Shown in pieces: positions 5,625 to 6,010 of a DNA stretch of 6,010 nt. Position numbers and translations under genes: made by a program. Where the stretch lies: NCBI GenBank assembly GCA_030044775.1, contig JASICF010000508.1, positions 1 to 6,010 of the forward strand, given 5' to 3'. Numbering within the stretch: the stretch's first letter is position 1; each line of letters opens with the position of its first letter. Below the pieces are notes generated by a model. The model did not search any database. It had not been told where the DNA came from and saw nothing but the letters and a program-made list of their open reading frames with translations. This stretch comes from Candidatus Sulfotelmatobacter sp. (lineage in GTDB: Bacteria; Acidobacteriota; Terriglobia; Terriglobales; Acidobacteriaceae).

Positions 5625-6010
5625 CTAGTTCAACTTCACGCTGAAAATTACCCCTTCGGCGTGCGCGCCGCCTGAAGAGGTGGTTCCGTCGAGCGTGGTA
5701 TCCGATGTCTGGACTATGCCCGCGGGCGCCAAACCGTCAGAGAAGTCGAAATTGTGCAGAGAAGCAAAGTCGCCCGATGTTGTGACAGAAAAGACGGTGC
5801 CGCATCCTAGCTTCTCGCATTGCTGAACGTAATTGCCGCCAAAAAAGGTGACGCCGAACAAAGTGCCATTGCTGGCCTGGACAAGATCGTAGGGGGAATA
5901 TCCTGAGCCGGTACTTTCGGCTGCCGAGAAACTGTGCAACGTGCTTAACACATCGCCGGTCGTAAGTTGGAAAACGGTCCCACCGCCCTTGGCCGCGGAG
6001 CCGCCCAGGC
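5625..6010 (-). CDS. TIGR03803-type repeat protein, C-terminal part (5' end outside window)
   Basis: The minus-strand frame is open to the right edge and encodes 127 residues before TAG at 5627-5625. A GTG at 5951 is only an internal Val, because the repeat pattern continues upstream of it. Numbering from the edge, GTVF or GVIF motifs occur at 10, 70 and 119, each before a T-G or end segment; LHSF/LHNF follow at 24 and 84; and NGTLFGVT (47-54) and TTLDGTTSSGG (104-114) match the family's DGxLYGTTxxGG. This is the pattern of the TIGR03803 (Gloeo/Verruco) repeat, which is predicted to form beta-propeller-like arrays in exported proteins and is abundant in Acidobacteriota. C64 and C69 form the CxxxxCGTVF pair often seen in such repeats, possibly a disulphide. 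The specific function is unknown. The last repeat is degenerate and the protein ends directly after it, without a sorting domain. Confidence 0.88.
   Translation of the reverse strand, partial: LGGSAAKGGGTVFQLTTGDVLSTLHSFSAAESTGSGYSPYDLVQASNGTLFGVTFFGGNYVQQCEKLGCGTVFSVTTSGDFASLHNFDFSDGLAPAGIVQTSDTTLDGTTSSGGAHAEGVIFSVKLN

Noticed and set aside
5565..5645. Possible tRNA, suggested by a GGTAGC-like D-loop and a GTTCAAC segment
   Set aside because: The ends cannot form an acceptor stem, no anticodon arm fits between the two segments, and the right part lies in the coding frame of the repeat protein.
5466..5675. 69-residue plus-strand open frame starting with GTG in the 5344-5624 gap
   Set aside because: It overlaps both the terminator palindrome and the antisense end of the TIGR03803 gene. 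Its sequence has no recognisable family, and the lack of a clear ribosome binding site makes it unlikely.

Overview
The window looks like a piece of a soil-type Acidobacteriota chromosome (Terriglobia, Koribacter/Sulfotelmatobacter-like). This is an inference from gene content: a glutamate-carboxypeptidase-II-like M28 peptidase, a secreted DUF4440 protein, a DUF4139 protein with a Gly-rich 'GGVIGG' linker, and a TIGR03803-type repeat protein. No rRNA or other phylogenetic marker is present to confirm it.

Layout. Positions 1-4446 carry four plus-strand genes: the 3' end of an M28/transferrin-receptor-like peptidase (1-750), a complete MarC-family membrane protein (830-1477), a small exported DUF4440/NTF2-like protein (1609-2109), and a large exported DUF4139 protein (2284-4446). 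Two minus-strand genes follow: an exported protein of unknown function made of two diverged copies of one domain (5343-4570), and the C-terminal part of a TIGR03803 repeat protein that enters from the right edge (6010-5625). The convergent junction at 4447-4569 holds two strong hairpins. The gap at 5344-5624 holds the leader of the duplicated-domain gene and a long hairpin plus six-T tract that looks like the intrinsic terminator of the repeat-protein gene.

How the genes relate. Nothing shows a shared pathway. The three complete genes other than marC encode N-terminal export signals, so the neighbourhood is biased toward envelope or secreted functions. Gaps of 79, 131 and 174 bp between the plus-strand genes argue against tight translational coupling. 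I see no mobile element, CRISPR array, tRNA/rRNA gene, toxin-antitoxin pair or defence system. I do not think the window contains a new multi-gene system. The points most worth checking are the internally duplicated exported protein, the unusual DUF4139 architecture, and the remodelled substrate pocket of the peptidase.
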